Positions 43,376 through 51,760 of a stretch of DNA of 64,000 nt are shown here, in pieces (position 1 is the stretch's first letter; the number at the start of each line of letters is the position of its first letter). The translations under genes and the position numbers were made by a program. The notes under the pieces are model-generated. The model was given only the letters and a program-made list of their open reading frames with translations, did not search any database and was not told the DNA's origin. Source of the stretch: Pseudomonadota bacterium (GTDB taxonomy: Bacteria > Pseudomonadota > Gammaproteobacteria > Steroidobacterales > Woeseiaceae); contig JAQCGO010000003.1 in NCBI GenBank assembly GCA_027618995.1, positions 106,854-170,853 on the forward strand. Reading direction: 5' to 3'.

Positions 43376-45718
43376 GTGATACCAGACCTGCAAAAAGGCA
43401 CCGAGCTCGCCGGCCGGTATACGCTGCTGCGAACGCTTGGGACAGGTGCGGACACGCAAACCTGGCTGGCTACCGATCGCATGACGCGCGCATCAGTTGC
43501 TCTAAAGATTCGCCGCGGCGAGCGTATTTCACCCGAAGTATTGCGTAAGGAATGGCAAACCAGCCTGCGTCTTATGCATTCGCATATTGTGCGCGTGTTT
43601 GAATTCCACGATGAGCCGGGCTGCACGTTTTACAGCTTGCAGTTCATCGATGGCGCTGATATCAGCGCACTCAGCGGCGCGCCGTTGGCCGACGTTTTGC
43701 CGTCATTGGCCCTGCTGGCTGACGCGCTGCGATATGTGCATCGCAAAGGCCTCGTACATCGCGATATCAAAGCCAGCAATGTCCTGCTGGATCGAAACGG
43801 TGCGCCGTATCTGAGTGATTTTGGCGCAGCGATTTTTGCGGAGACGTCGGCGGCGGGTGGCTCGCTGATTGCGGCCAGCCCGCAGAGCATCGATGGCGCT
43901 GCGGCCAGCCCGGCGGACGACATTTTTGCGCTGGGCGGGCTGATCTACGAACTGGTCGCGGGCCGTTCGCCGTATTCGTCAGCAAATACGGCCGACGATA
44001 TTCGGCACGTGACTCCGCCAACCTTGATCGCGGCCTCGGGCGAGCCGATAAGCCCGGATCTGCAGGCATTGCTGCAGAGCATGCTGGCCATGGACGCTGC
44101 AGTCCGTCCGGATGCCGCCACTGTGGTGCAACAACTATCACTGGCCGGGTACCCGGGCGCCCCGGCGCCCGCGAAATACGTCGGCGGTGCGCCGACCGCG
44201 GGCCCGGAAATTATCGCGGCGCAAACACAGGCACGTTCAAAACCGACGCTCACTGTGAAGAGCGGCGCTGCGGCAACGACGCAGCGCTCATCCGGTATCA
44301 GTGCGCGTACTCTCGGCATCAGCCTGGCCGTCCTTTTGGTGATTCTGCTGGGCGTTGTTTTCATATTGCCGAACACGGTGCCGGACGATTCGGTTCCCGG
44401 GCAAGGCGAAGATGCCGTCGCAGGCACGACGGAAGTCGAACCGCAGGCAATAGAGGCTGCGCCGCCTGCCACGCCCGGGCGCGACGAGCGCGTGGTTTCC
44501 CGCGGTTCGACCGAAGCTATCCTGGGCCAGCTGCTGTCAATGATGGCAACACTTGAGAGCCGCGCCGTGCAGCGCTGGGGCGGGCTGCGTTACAAGCAGG
44601 CACAGGAAATCTATGCGGCGGGCGATGCCGCTTATCTGCTGCGCGACTACGCAACCGCCAGCGACCACTATCGCGAAGCGATCGCTGTGGTCGAGCCTCT
44701 GCTCGACGAGGTGGATGCGATATTCGCAAGTACTTATGCGGCAGCCGGACAGGCGCTCGAAAATGCAAATACGGCTGATGCGTTGCGCCTGTTTGAGTTG
44801 GCCGCCGCAATCAGTTCGGGCCATGCGGGTGCGCAGGCAGGTCTCGTGCGCGCCAGGAACCTCGACACTGTGCTGTCTTTGACTGAGCAGGGCCTCGCTT
44901 TCGAGAGAAATCTGGAGTTATCCGCGGCGCGGCAAAACTTCGAACGCGCGGTGACCATCGATCCTGAGTGGCAGCCTGCGCAGGATGCCCTTGCGCGCGT
45001 CACCGAGACCCTGCGGCAAATGGAATTCGACCTGCGCATGACCGAGGGATTGAATGCCATTGCGGATGCTCAGTTCGAGGTGGCGCGCGCCGCATTCCGC
45101 ATGGCGCAGGCACTCGATCCGGCGTCGCCTGAACCGGCTGACGGATTGATGCAGGTGGACCAGGAGATCCACCTCGATCGAATCCGGGTGCTGGAGCAGC
45201 AGGCACAAACGGAAGAGCAGAACGAACAATGGGAGACCGCTGTCGAAACCTACGAGAGCATTCTCGAGATTGATACCAACCTGGTTTTCGCACAGCAGGG
45301 GCTGGTTCGGGCGCAGCAAATGCTGGCGCTGCATAATCAACTCGAAACATACATCGCGGACCCGGACGGCCTGAGTGCGCCGGCAACCATGCGCAGGGCG
45401 ACCACGCTGGTCGTCGACATCACGCGCATGCCGGTCGTCGGTGCGCGCCTGGCCGACCAGCGCGATGAATTGTCGCGATTGCTGAAACGCGCCGCGACGC
45501 CCTTGCGCGTGGAGCTTGTGTCCGACAACGCCACCGATGTCTCGGTCTACAAAGTTGCTAAACTCGGCCACTTTGCTGCGCATGCGCTGGAGCTGCGGCC
45601 CGGCAAGTACGTCGTGGTTGGCAGCCGGCCAGGATTTCGCGATGTGCGCATCGAATTCAGTGTCGGGCCGGAAATTGAGGCAAAGCCAATAGTCGTTCGC
45701 TGTGAGGAAGCGATTTGA
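43376..45718 (+). CDS. Membrane Ser/Thr protein kinase with periplasmic TPR and PEGA-like domain
   Basis: A 780-residue PknB-type transmembrane kinase. The kinase domain (about 14-265) has 'LGTGADTQTW', K44, the RD-type catalytic loop 'LVHRDIKASN' and 'LSDFGAA'. A single TM helix ('LGISLAVLLVILLGVVFIL') lies near residue 315-332. The extracytoplasmic part has repeated helical TPR-like units ('AQEIYAAGDAAYLLRDYATA') and ends in a PEGA-like beta domain ('ALELRPGKYVVVGSRPGFRD'). Its GTG start is 9 nt after the lipoprotein gene and its stop overlaps the next gene. It should sense an envelope signal. Confidence 0.9.
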   Translation: MIPDLQKGTELAGRYTLLRTLGTGADTQTWLATDRMTRASVALKIRRGERISPEVLRKEWQTSLRLMHSHIVRVFEFHDEPGCTFYSLQFIDGADISALSGAPLADVLPSLALLADALRYVHRKGLVHRDIKASNVLLDRNGAPYLSDFGAAIFAETSAAGGSLIAASPQSIDGAAASPADDIFALGGLIYELVAGRSPYSSANTADDIRHVTPPTLIAASGEPISPDLQALLQSMLAMDAAVRPDAATVVQQLSLAGYPGAPAPAKYVGGAPTAGPEIIAAQTQARSKPTLTVKSGAAATTQRSSGISARTLGISLAVLLVILLGVVFILPNTVPDDSVPGQGEDAVAGTTEVEPQAIEAAPPATPGRDERVVSRGSTEAILGQLLSMMATLESRAVQRWGGLRYKQAQEIYAAGDAAYLLRDYATASDHYREAIAVVEPLLDEVDAIFASTYAAAGQALENANTADALRLFELAAAISSGHAGAQAGLVRARNLDTVLSLTEQGLAFERNLELSAARQNFERAVTIDPEWQPAQDALARVTETLRQMEFDLRMTEGLNAIADAQFEVARAAFRMAQALDPASPEPADGLMQVDQEIHLDRIRVLEQQAQTEEQNEQWETAVETYESILEIDTNLVFAQQGLVRAQQMLALHNQLETYIADPDGLSAPATMRRATTLVVDITRMPVVGARLADQRDELSRLLKRAATPLRVELVSDNATDVSVYKVAKLGHFAAHALELRPGKYVVVGSRPGFRDVRIEFSVGPEIEAKPIVVRCEEAI

Positions 45719-48141
45719 GATTCGATCACCTGATTATCAAGGACGTCAGCGGCGAACGACGCGTAGCTGCCGCCAGCCTGCCGTTGCGAGTCGGCACGGG
45801 CAGTGACTGTGAATTGCGCTTGCCAGGGCCTGGCGGTGGACCGATCGTACTGCTCGACTTGCTGGATGGTGCGCCATTTGTGCAGCCTGTTGGTCGAGAC
45901 TCCAGCCTGCAGCTTAATGGCGAGCCGTTGTTGTCGAGCCGCCGGCTCGAAAATGCCGATCAGCTTGAGTTTTTCGGCAGTCGAATTCGTGTGCTTGCAA
46001 CGGACGGGCGGCTGGTACTCGAGGTGCGCCTTGAGGACAGTGCCTACGTTACGCGTCCGCCAGAACTGGCCGATGCGGAGACAACGACCACCGAGGAGAC
46101 GATCGCGCCGACCGCTTTTCAGCGCGCCAGCAAAACGCAGGCAAGCATTGTCGTTGCACGCCACAGCCCCCTGAAAACCATCGTCGGTGGAGGTTTCGCC
46201 GTGTTATTGATCGCGTCCTATCTGCTCTTTAGTGCGCGGTCGATTCAGTTCGATGTTGACCCCGAGAGCCCCGACGATATTGATATCGCGGGCGGCTGGT
46301 TCCGTTTGCCGCTGGGTGATCGGGTGTTGTTGCGCCGTGGTGAGTACACGGCCAATGTCCGGAAGCAGGGCTACTATGACGTCAGTCAGGCATTCACGGT
46401 CGGCGACGAGCCGAGTATGCGCATTGTGCTAAGCATGCGTCGTTTGCCAGGCCGCCTCGCCGTTACCACGGAACCCTTCGTCGATGCTGCCGTGTCGATA
46501 GACAATGGACCCATCGGCAAGGTGCCCTATGGACCGACCGAACTGCAGCCCGGCCAGCACAGCATCAGCGTGCAGGCCGATCGCTTTTTGCCGTTTAATG
46601 ATGTCATCGAGATTGCCGGGCTGGACCGGGAAGAGCTGCTGACCGTGCAACTGGTACCGCGCTGGTCGGAGGTATCTCTGACCTCCGATCCCGCCGGCGC
46701 CTCGATATATGTTGGCGATGCCGAGCTGGGCGTAACCCCGGCTACGATCCAGTTGCTCGAAGGTACGCATCAAATCAGTGTCCTGCTGGCTGGTTTCGCC
46801 GCCTGGGATGGCGTCGTCACGGCAATCCCGAACGTCGCACAGACGTTGCCACCCATTGCCCTGCAGCCGGCCAATGCCAGGTTGCAGGTCACGACAATTC
46901 CGCGCGCTGCCAACGTGACCGTCGACGGTCGATACCGCGGTCAGTCGCCAATTACCCTGGCTTTGTCGCCCGGCGTCGACTACGTGATCGGTCTGTCCAA
47001 GGCGGGCTACGGTTCGGCGAGTCGCAAGGTACGCCTCGCGGCGGCGGCAAGCGACTCGATCACCGTGGATTTGTCGGCGCGTACGGGCAGGGTTACCGTC
47101 AACGTGTCGCCCGCCGATGCGGTGATCTACGTTGATGGCGCGGCGCGCAGCCAGGGTTCGGTCACGCTCGACCTGAGTTCGGCGCCGCACACGATTGTTG
47201 TGAAGAAAGACGGTCATGAAAGCTGGTCGCGCTCGGTGACGCCGCGACCCGGTTACCCGCAGACGCTGACCGCACATTTGCGCTCGCTGCAGGAAATCGA
47301 GCGCGCGAAAATTCAACTGACACAAAAGACGGCGTCGGAGCAGATTCTGCGACGCATCGAACCGGGCACTTTCACCATGGGCTCATCGCGTGCCGACCCG
47401 GGGCGTCGCGCCAACGAGGTACTGGTGCCGGTCACTATTTCACGGCCTTACCTGATCAGCGTGCGCGAGGTCAGTAACAAGGAGTTTTCGCAGTTCCGTG
47501 CCAATCACGATTCGGGCAGCGACATTCACGCGGCCATGTCCGGCGATGCGAACCCGGTTGCACAAGTGACCTGGGCCGATGCCGCTGAATATTGTAACTG
47601 GCTGAGCGCAATCGAAGGTCTGCAGCCCTCGTACGAGCAAAAGTTCGGTCAGTGGGCGGCGATTCGACCGCTGACCAATGGCTACCGGCTGCCGACTGAA
47701 GCCGAATGGGTCTGGGCCATTCGTTACTCCGGTACCGTAACAGCCCCCAGGTTTGCCTGGGGTCCGTCCATGCCGCCTAAAAACAGCTCCGGCAATTTTG
47801 CCGATCGTTCGGCCTCCGATCTCGTGCCAACCATCATCCCGCGATTCGATGACGGATTCGCCGCAACGGCGCCGACCGGCCTGTTCACGGCCAGCCCCAT
47901 CGGCATTTATGACGGTAGCGGCAACGTTGCTGAATGGGTCAATGACTTCTACAGTGTGCCGACACCGGGCCTGAAGACGCCGCTGCGGGATCCACTGGGT
48001 CCGGAACAGGGCCAAACCTACGTTATCCGTGGTTCATCGTGGCGGCACGCCGGCGAAACCGAGTTGCGGCTCAGTTACCGCGACTACGGTAACGAGGCAC
48101 GCAGCGACGTGGGTTTTCGCATAGCCCGGAACCTGGATTGA
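45715..48141 (+). CDS. FHA-like - TM - PEGA repeats - formylglycine-generating-enzyme-like protein
   Basis: An 808-residue protein with a TTG start inside the previous stop (TTGA). Residues about 1-110 look like a divergent FHA domain ('LPLRVGTGSDCELRLPGPGG'). One TM helix follows ('IVGGGFAVLLIASYLLFSA', about 160-178), then about five PEGA repeats (e.g. 'SDPAGASIYVGDAELGVTPA', 'VSPADAVIYVDGAARSQGSV'), then a SUMF1/FGE-sulfatase domain ('PGTFTMGSSRADPGRRANEV', 'GYRLPTEAEWVWAIRY', 'GIYDGSGNVAEWVNDFY'). FGE folds also serve as binding domains, so enzyme activity is not assured. A partner for the adjacent kinase is likely. Confidence 0.85.
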   Translation: MRFDHLIIKDVSGERRVAAASLPLRVGTGSDCELRLPGPGGGPIVLLDLLDGAPFVQPVGRDSSLQLNGEPLLSSRRLENADQLEFFGSRIRVLATDGRLVLEVRLEDSAYVTRPPELADAETTTTEETIAPTAFQRASKTQASIVVARHSPLKTIVGGGFAVLLIASYLLFSARSIQFDVDPESPDDIDIAGGWFRLPLGDRVLLRRGEYTANVRKQGYYDVSQAFTVGDEPSMRIVLSMRRLPGRLAVTTEPFVDAAVSIDNGPIGKVPYGPTELQPGQHSISVQADRFLPFNDVIEIAGLDREELLTVQLVPRWSEVSLTSDPAGASIYVGDAELGVTPATIQLLEGTHQISVLLAGFAAWDGVVTAIPNVAQTLPPIALQPANARLQVTTIPRAANVTVDGRYRGQSPITLALSPGVDYVIGLSKAGYGSASRKVRLAAAASDSITVDLSARTGRVTVNVSPADAVIYVDGAARSQGSVTLDLSSAPHTIVVKKDGHESWSRSVTPRPGYPQTLTAHLRSLQEIERAKIQLTQKTASEQILRRIEPGTFTMGSSRADPGRRANEVLVPVTISRPYLISVREVSNKEFSQFRANHDSGSDIHAAMSGDANPVAQVTWADAAEYCNWLSAIEGLQPSYEQKFGQWAAIRPLTNGYRLPTEAEWVWAIRYSGTVTAPRFAWGPSMPPKNSSGNFADRSASDLVPTIIPRFDDGFAATAPTGLFTASPIGIYDGSGNVAEWVNDFYSVPTPGLKTPLRDPLGPEQGQTYVIRGSSWRHAGETELRLSYRDYGNEARSDVGFRIARNLD

Positions 48142-48210
48142 AATTTCGTGCGACAATCGGCGTCGCTGACGGTCTATGGGTTATAGCGTGAATTACGAGG
48201 AGGGATCCGC

Positions 48211-48459
48211 ATGCGTTCGATGTTGCTGCTGATGTCTGTTGCATTGCTCGGTCTGCCGGCCTGGGCTCAGGAAGACGGTGTATCGGAGACGACGGCAACT
48301 GAGGATGCGACCGTCGAAACGGAGCCCGCTGTCGAGCCGGAGACAACGGAAGAGCCAGTCGTTGACGATGTGTTCTACCAGGATGTCGACGACAAGGACT
48401 TTCGTCCCAGCGAAGACATCCCGGCCGACCAATCCATTACCTTTCCCAGCGATATCTAG
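48211..48459 (+). CDS. Small secreted acidic protein
   Basis: An 82-residue protein with a signal peptide ('MRSMLLLMSVALLGLPAWAQ') and a mature part rich in Glu, Asp, Thr and Val ('ATVETEPAVEPETTEEPVV'). A strong SD (GAGGAGGG) precedes the ATG. No domain recognised. It sits 15 nt upstream of the MotA/TolQ-like gene and could be a periplasmic accessory or plug of that channel; this is inference from position. Confidence 0.65.
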   Translation: MRSMLLLMSVALLGLPAWAQEDGVSETTATEDATVETEPAVEPETTEEPVVDDVFYQDVDDKDFRPSEDIPADQSITFPSDI

Positions 48460-48474
48460 CGCAAACTGACACCT

Positions 48475-49275
48475 ATGAAAAAGAAGACAATACCGTTCGA
48501 ATTCGTTTACCAGCTTTTTGCGCTGATCATCGCGATTATTGTGGTGCATGCATATTATGTGTCGGTTGTGCTTCCGAATGCCAAACAAGCCATCGAAGAG
48601 CAGAACCTTGCAGCCAAGGCGGACCCGGACTACGTCCGTGAACGAGTGGTCTCGGTGCTCATCAAAGACCCTGAGCAGGAGTCGTGTTTCATTCTCGGCA
48701 TCTGGGCGTTCGCGATCATGGGATACAAGGGACTCCTGACGGTTCGCGAACGCCGCCTGCTGGATGTCGACCTCGTACCGGTGGCCGACGGTATGCGCAT
48801 ACTGCCGGAGGACACACGCGAATTCGCACGCCAGGTCGAGCAATTACCCGAAGATCGCCAGGATCTGCTGTTGCCACGCGCGCTGCTTGGCGCGCTGCGG
48901 CGCTTCAGTTCGACACGGAACATTCAGGACGTATCGAGTACCACGCACACAATTTGTGAAAATGAAGCGGAGCGACTTGAGTCCGAGTTATCCATGATTC
49001 GCTACATTTCGTGGGCAATTCCTTCCATCGGTTTTATCGGTACCGTGCGTGGTATCGGCGAGGCGCTCGCGCAAGCCGACAAAGCCATGCTGGGGGATAT
49101 CGCCGGTGTAACGCAGAGCCTGGGTGTGGCGTTCAACTCAACGTTCATCGCGTTGTTAATCAGTATTGTTCTGATGTTCCTTGTCCACCAGCTGCAGTTG
49201 TTGCAGGAGCGGCTGGTGTTTGACAGCGAAAATTACGTGAATGACAAGTTGATCCGCCACATGAAGGCGGACTAG
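48475..49275 (+). CDS. MotA/TolQ/ExbB-like proton channel subunit
   Basis: A 266-residue membrane protein with four predicted helices: about 14-33 ('FALIIAIIVVHAYYVSVVL'), 71-88 ('CFILGIWAFAIMGYKGLL'), 176-198 and 214-240. The last two contain the MotA_ExbB core 'SWAIPSIGFIGTVRGIGEAL' and 'SLGVAFNSTFIALLISIVLM', with the conserved Pro, GTV-GI and Thr positions. The cytoplasmic segment between helices 2 and 3 is large and charged. It is the only channel gene here and precedes two vWA proteins whose single TM helices look like MotB/ExbD stator helices. Confidence 0.85.
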   Translation: MKKKTIPFEFVYQLFALIIAIIVVHAYYVSVVLPNAKQAIEEQNLAAKADPDYVRERVVSVLIKDPEQESCFILGIWAFAIMGYKGLLTVRERRLLDVDLVPVADGMRILPEDTREFARQVEQLPEDRQDLLLPRALLGALRRFSSTRNIQDVSSTTHTICENEAERLESELSMIRYISWAIPSIGFIGTVRGIGEALAQADKAMLGDIAGVTQSLGVAFNSTFIALLISIVLMFLVHQLQLLQERLVFDSENYVNDKLIRHMKAD

Positions 49276-49287
49276 CGGCAACTCACA

Positions 49288-50655
49288 TTGAGCCTGCTAG
49301 CCGCACATTTTAACGATGCCGGGATTTCAGTTCTCGACAGTGAACGAATTCTGTATCGGGAACCCGGCTTCGCGTTGTTGGACGACGATGGGCTGAAGAC
49401 GGGACATGCGGCTTTCGCGAATGCCAGAATCAAGCCGCGGTGCATTCAAAACAGATTCTGGTCTGACCTGCAAACCACGCCCCTCGGCGATCGACGCTTC
49501 CACCACCTGAGTTCCGCTGATCTCGTGAGTCGGCAGCTTGAGCAGGTCTGGGCAGCAGTGGCACATCGTGGTGACCGACTGGTCGTGGCGGTACCCGCCT
49601 ATATGGGCAGCAATCAGCTCGCGCTCCTTCTTGGCATCGCTGCCGAGCTTGGAGTGCCGGTTGTTGCCATGGTCGATGCGGCGGTGGCGGCAACCCGGCG
49701 CGAATATCGAGACGCGGTGCCGGTGCACGTTGACCTCAGCCTGCATGCAACCATGCTCACCAGGATTGCGCAGCCAGGGCAGGCACAGGCAGAGCGCACC
49801 GAGATCGTGGAGGAAAGCGGGCTGCTGGCCTTGAACGACAGCTGGCTGCGGGCTATTGCGGAGGCTTTCGTGCAGCAGTCACGCTTCGATCCGCTGCACA
49901 CGGCAGAAACAGAACAGGTACTGCAGAACCAGTTGGCGTCCTGGATTTTCGCCGCGTCGGCCAACGATAGCGTCGAGATGGAAATCAACTATCACGGAAT
50001 TGTGCATACGGCGGTTATTGAGTCGCTGGCGTTGCTGGCCGCGGCGGCACCCGTCTATCAAAGCATCATCAGCAGGTTGCGTGCTCTGTATCGCGCCGAC
50101 GAGACGCCAGCGATACAGCTGAGCGATCGGGCGGCGCGAATGCCCGGCCTCGCCGACATGCTCGTGGCGCGCGTCGGTGGCCAGGTTTTTCTGCTCGAGG
50201 CCGGTGCGACGGCTCGTGGTCTGATCACCCGGTGTCGCGACATGACGTCAGCCGCGGGCGGCGTCAGCTTGTTGCGCACATTGCCCTGGGATCAGTCCGC
50301 GATCAGTGTGCAAAAAGTGCGGCGCGCCGAACAGGGCGGACGGCCGACGCACGTGTTATTCGAGCACGTTGCCTACGAGATCGACGACCAGCCGATCAAC
50401 ATGGGGTCGCAGCCGGAAAACGATGCACGCTGGATTGATTTCAGGACCAGCATGCCGGGCGTATCGCGCCGGCACTGCACATTGCAGCGCGAGAATGGCC
50501 AATGCGTCGTGCGGGATTTCAGCCGTTATGGCACGTTCCTTAATGGTCACGCCATCGATGGGTCTGCCGTATTGCAGGTCGGTGATCTCATCCGGCTTGG
50601 CGCACCGGGATTCGAATTGCGCCTGATCACGACGGAAGAGGCGCATGGCTCGTAA
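49288..50655 (+). CDS. Actin/Hsp70-like (ASKHA-type) protein with C-terminal FHA domain
   Basis: A 455-residue cytoplasmic protein with a TTG start. The first 340 residues resemble the ASKHA fold of Hsp70/actin-like proteins: N-terminal 'FNDAGISVLDSERILYREPG', then 'DRLVVAVPAYMGSNQLALLL' and 'VPVVAMVDAAVAATRREY' and a phosphate-2-like 'VHVDLSLHATMLTRI'. The C-terminal FHA domain is clear: 'GVSRRHCTLQRENGQCVVRD' and 'SRYGTFLNGHAIDGSAVLQV'. FHA domains bind phosphothreonine, linking this protein to the cluster kinases. The ASKHA call is moderate, the FHA call strong. Confidence 0.75.
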   Translation: MSLLAAHFNDAGISVLDSERILYREPGFALLDDDGLKTGHAAFANARIKPRCIQNRFWSDLQTTPLGDRRFHHLSSADLVSRQLEQVWAAVAHRGDRLVVAVPAYMGSNQLALLLGIAAELGVPVVAMVDAAVAATRREYRDAVPVHVDLSLHATMLTRIAQPGQAQAERTEIVEESGLLALNDSWLRAIAEAFVQQSRFDPLHTAETEQVLQNQLASWIFAASANDSVEMEINYHGIVHTAVIESLALLAAAAPVYQSIISRLRALYRADETPAIQLSDRAARMPGLADMLVARVGGQVFLLEAGATARGLITRCRDMTSAAGGVSLLRTLPWDQSAISVQKVRRAEQGGRPTHVLFEHVAYEIDDQPINMGSQPENDARWIDFRTSMPGVSRRHCTLQRENGQCVVRDFSRYGTFLNGHAIDGSAVLQVGDLIRLGAPGFELRLITTEEAHGS

Positions 50656-51742
50656 GCGGCGCCCATTCGAAGTATTCAGCATGTCGTTTCTCGACTGCAT
50701 GAGCTGCGGCTTTGGTGCGGTGATTCTGCTTTTCATGATCATCAATGCGCAAGTCAAGCAGACCACGGAAGACGACCCGAGCAATTTGATGGCCGAGACC
50801 AGGAAACTGGAGATCGAGATTCTCGACGGACGCAAGGATCTCGTGCTCGCAAAAAATACCGTGGAGCAGCTCGACACCGAGCGCGACACCGCGGAAGGAA
50901 AAATCGCGCAGATCATTGCGTTGATCCAAAAACTGCAGGCCGAACTTGCGCAGTACGACGACGATACTCTGGCCAAGGTCGAGCGCGTCGAACAGCTGGA
51001 AAGCGATATTGAATCGTTGCAGGAAGAGGTCAAGCGTCTGCTTGCCATGGCGGCCGAGCAACAGGCGGACGGCAACAAACTGCGCGAATTCCAGGGCGAC
51101 GGTGACCGCCAGTACCTGACGGGCCTCAGGCTGCGTGGACGGCATACCCTCATTCTTGTCGACCGATCTGCCAGCATGCTCGACGATACGATTGTCAACA
51201 TCATTCGACGGCGCAACATGAGCCTCAAGGACAAGCTGGCGGCCGTCAAATGGCGTCAGGTGGTCGCCAGCGTCGATTGGCTGACGACGCAGTTCGAGCC
51301 AGGTAGCGCCTTCCAGATATACATGTTTAATAACGAGGCTGTGCCGGTTATCAAAGGCACAGAAGGCGTATGGCTGAAGGCCGATGATGCAACGCAAATC
51401 AACGAGGCCATCCGTGTTTTGCGCCTCACGCCGCCCGAGAAAGGTACCAACATGAAGGCGGCCTACGAGATTGCGGCGCAGCTGTCACCGCGTCCCGATA
51501 ACATCATTCTGTTTGTTGACGGCCTGCCGACCATGGACGGGCCGACGGCTGATCGGAGTACGGTCAGCGGGCAGGAACGTTTTAATCTGCATTTTCGGGC
51601 GATACGTGAGCTGCCATCCGGTATCCCGGTCAATGTTTTCCTGTATCCGATGGAAGGGGACTACGATGCGCCGATTCTTTACTGGCAGCTGGCGTTTCAA
51701 ACCAGCGGCGCGATGATAAGTGTCAGTCGTGACTGGCCGTAG
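50645..51742 (+). CDS. vWA protein with MotB/ExbD-like N-terminal helix and coiled coil (first copy)
   Basis: A 365-residue protein. A basic N-terminus is followed by one TM helix, 'FSMSFLDCMSCGFGAVILLF', with Asp17 at its start, in a context like the proton-carrying Asp of MotB or ExbD. Residues about 45-140 are a coiled coil ('KVERVEQLESDIESLQEEVK'). A vWA domain follows with a MIDAS motif 'LILVDRSASM' (D173, S175, S177) and 'EKGTNMKAAYEIAAQ' for the MIDAS Thr. The vWA should lie in the periplasm and bind a metal-dependent ligand. The start overlaps the FHA gene by 11 nt. Confidence 0.85.
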   Translation: MARKRRPFEVFSMSFLDCMSCGFGAVILLFMIINAQVKQTTEDDPSNLMAETRKLEIEILDGRKDLVLAKNTVEQLDTERDTAEGKIAQIIALIQKLQAELAQYDDDTLAKVERVEQLESDIESLQEEVKRLLAMAAEQQADGNKLREFQGDGDRQYLTGLRLRGRHTLILVDRSASMLDDTIVNIIRRRNMSLKDKLAAVKWRQVVASVDWLTTQFEPGSAFQIYMFNNEAVPVIKGTEGVWLKADDATQINEAIRVLRLTPPEKGTNMKAAYEIAAQLSPRPDNIILFVDGLPTMDGPTADRSTVSGQERFNLHFRAIRELPSGIPVNVFLYPMEGDYDAPILYWQLAFQTSGAMISVSRDWP

Positions 51743-51760
51743 GATGATGGAGCGCCATAA

